Shown piece after piece: positions 41,817-42,793 of a stretch of 42,793 nt of DNA. Position numbers and translations under genes: made by a program. Numbering within the stretch: position 1 is the stretch's first letter; each line of letters starts with the position of its first letter. The DNA comes from an uncultured Alphaproteobacteria bacterium (GTDB lineage: Bacteria > Pseudomonadota > Alphaproteobacteria > Rhodobacterales > Rhodobacteraceae). The stretch lies in NCBI GenBank assembly GCA_902530595.1, contig CACAAX010000012.1:1-42793 (forward strand), in the 5' to 3' direction. The notes beneath the pieces are model-generated. The model made no database searches. It was not told the DNA's origin and worked only from the letters and a program-made list of their open reading frames with translations.

Positions 41817-42793
41817 TGGAAGACCTAGTTTCAATAAATAATCTGAATATAGAGGCAAGGACAAGAGCCGGCACTCTAAAAGTGGTAAATGATCTCTCTT
41901 TTACCATAAAAAAAAGTGAGACTTTGTGTGTTGTCGGAGAGTCAGGATGTGGAAAGTCTGTAACTGCATTGTCCTTGATGAGCTTATTACCCGAGGGAAT
42001 ATTAAAGGTTTCATCAGGAGATATATTATTTGACAATACTAACCTAGCTCAATTATCAGAGGCAGAGCTTGAGGGTATAAGAGGCAATGAGATTTCAATG
42101 ATATTTCAGGAGCCGATGACTTCCCTCAATCCTCTTTTTACAGTTGGAGAACAGGTTTCAGAAGTTATCAGGCGGCATAAAAATCTCAATAAAGAAAAAG
42201 CATGGGCAAGTACAGTCGAGCTACTAGACGCTGTGAAAATTCCTAATCCAGATAAAAGGGCTTTTGATTATCCTTTCCAGCTTTCTGGTGGACAAAGACA
42301 AAGAGTTATGATTGCAATTGCGTTAGCGTGTCAGCCAAAAATCTTGATCGCAGATGAGCCAACAACAGCTTTGGATGTGACCATTCAAGCAGAGATACTC
42401 GCTTTGATTAATATGCTTAAAGAAGAAACTGGTACGGCAGTGATGTTTATTACGCATGATATGGCAGTGGTAGCGCAAATGGCGGATCGTGTTGTTGTTA
42501 TGCATCCAGGTAAAAAAGTTGAAGAGGGAACAGTGCATGAGATTTTTAATAATCCCCAGCATGAGTATACGAAGTCTCTTTTAGCGGCGGTTCCAAAACT
42601 AGGAGAGATGGCGAGCAAGAAATATCCCGAACCCATGCGGTTAGTTGGGGAGAAAAAGACAAAGGCCCTAAAGCCTATTGTAGGAACGAATGAGCCACTA
42701 CTTAAAGTCAATAATTTAGTGACCCGCTATCCGGTAAAAGGGGGTGTGTTGAGACGAACGGTAGCACGTGTTCACGCTGTTGAAGATGTATCT
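41816..42793 (+). CDS. Fused two-domain ABC transporter ATPase (DppD-DppF type), 3' end cut by the window
   Basis: An open frame of 326 codons runs to the window edge without a stop. I translated it from the ATG at 41816. The first ATPase domain has Walker A GESGCGKS, Q-loop FQEPMTSLNP, signature LSGGQRQR, Walker B ILIADEP and the H-loop ITHDM, then the usual HEYTKSLLAAVP. After a linker a second domain starts (LLKVNNLVTRYPVKGGVLRR, then VHAVEDVS at the edge), as in fused GsiA-like ATPases. It would power the two permeases upstream. The second Walker A lies outside the window. Confidence 0.92.
   Translation, partial: MEDLVSINNLNIEARTRAGTLKVVNDLSFTIKKSETLCVVGESGCGKSVTALSLMSLLPEGILKVSSGDILFDNTNLAQLSEAELEGIRGNEISMIFQEPMTSLNPLFTVGEQVSEVIRRHKNLNKEKAWASTVELLDAVKIPNPDKRAFDYPFQLSGGQRQRVMIAIALACQPKILIADEPTTALDVTIQAEILALINMLKEETGTAVMFITHDMAVVAQMADRVVVMHPGKKVEEGTVHEIFNNPQHEYTKSLLAAVPKLGEMASKKYPEPMRLVGEKKTKALKPIVGTNEPLLKVNNLVTRYPVKGGVLRRTVARVHAVEDVS

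Noticed and set aside
1-42793. CRISPR arrays, insertion sequences, phage genes, toxin-antitoxin pairs, tRNA or rRNA genes
   Set aside because: No regularly spaced repeats, transposase or integrase motifs, or RNA gene folds were noticed on either strand; small or divergent RNAs could be missed without a covariance-model search.

Overview
The window is AT-rich and very gene-dense. It has no intergenic gap over 300 bases (the largest are about 100-190) and no RNA gene, insertion sequence, phage gene or CRISPR array that I can see. It looks like a marine alphaproteobacterium. The genes ruvC-ruvA-ruvB-ybgC and tolQ-tolR-tolA-tolB-pal-cpoB-tilS-ftsH form the block typical of Alphaproteobacteria. 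A DMSP-demethylase-like gene, a TRAP transporter, many acyl-CoA genes and a peptide-type ABC importer fit a heterotrophic plankton lifestyle. A low-GC relative of SAR116 or a similar clade is a guess only.

Layout. (1) 1-2144, minus strand: ybgC (cut by the window edge), ruvB, ruvA and only the last part of ruvC. (2) 2090-10140, plus strand: tolQ (first part missing), tolR, tolA, tolB, pal, cpoB, tilS, ftsH. These two groups normally lie on the same strand in one line. Here they meet head to head inside two broken genes, which marks an inversion or, more likely, a chimeric junction. (3) 10142-12596, minus: rimO and a DmdA-like DMSP demethylase. (4) 12689-14728, plus: aroQ followed closely by a cobalt-type nitrile hydratase (alpha, beta, accessory protein). 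(5) 14736-18643, minus: an operon read as acyl-CoA dehydrogenase, alpha-methylacyl-CoA racemase, nitroreductase, MeaB-type GTPase, suited to branched-chain acyl-CoA breakdown. (6) 18760-21883, plus: membrane-anchored hydrolase, CurA-like reductase, SAM methyltransferase; an MFS transporter runs against them. (7) 23110-26331: a fused oxidoreductase-SelD protein facing tRNA 2-selenouridine synthase, a minimal selenium module. (8) 26424-31526, plus: cupin, TRAP transporter (dctP, dctQ, dctM), metal-dependent cyclase/hydrolase, OsmC protein. (9) 31534-38128, minus: a tight five-gene operon (amidohydrolase, CobW GTPase, acyl-CoA carboxylase beta chain, MOSC protein, AidB-like acyl-CoA dehydrogenase). 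It is divergent from (10) 38315-42793, plus, a dipeptide-type ABC importer whose ATPase gene runs off the window.

The points most worth a second look are the ruvC/tolQ junction, the divergent importer plus amidohydrolase-CobW-carboxylase operon as a possible undescribed catabolic pathway, the TRAP plus cyclase module, the selenium module, and hairpins placed between the binding-protein gene and the permease genes in both importer operons.
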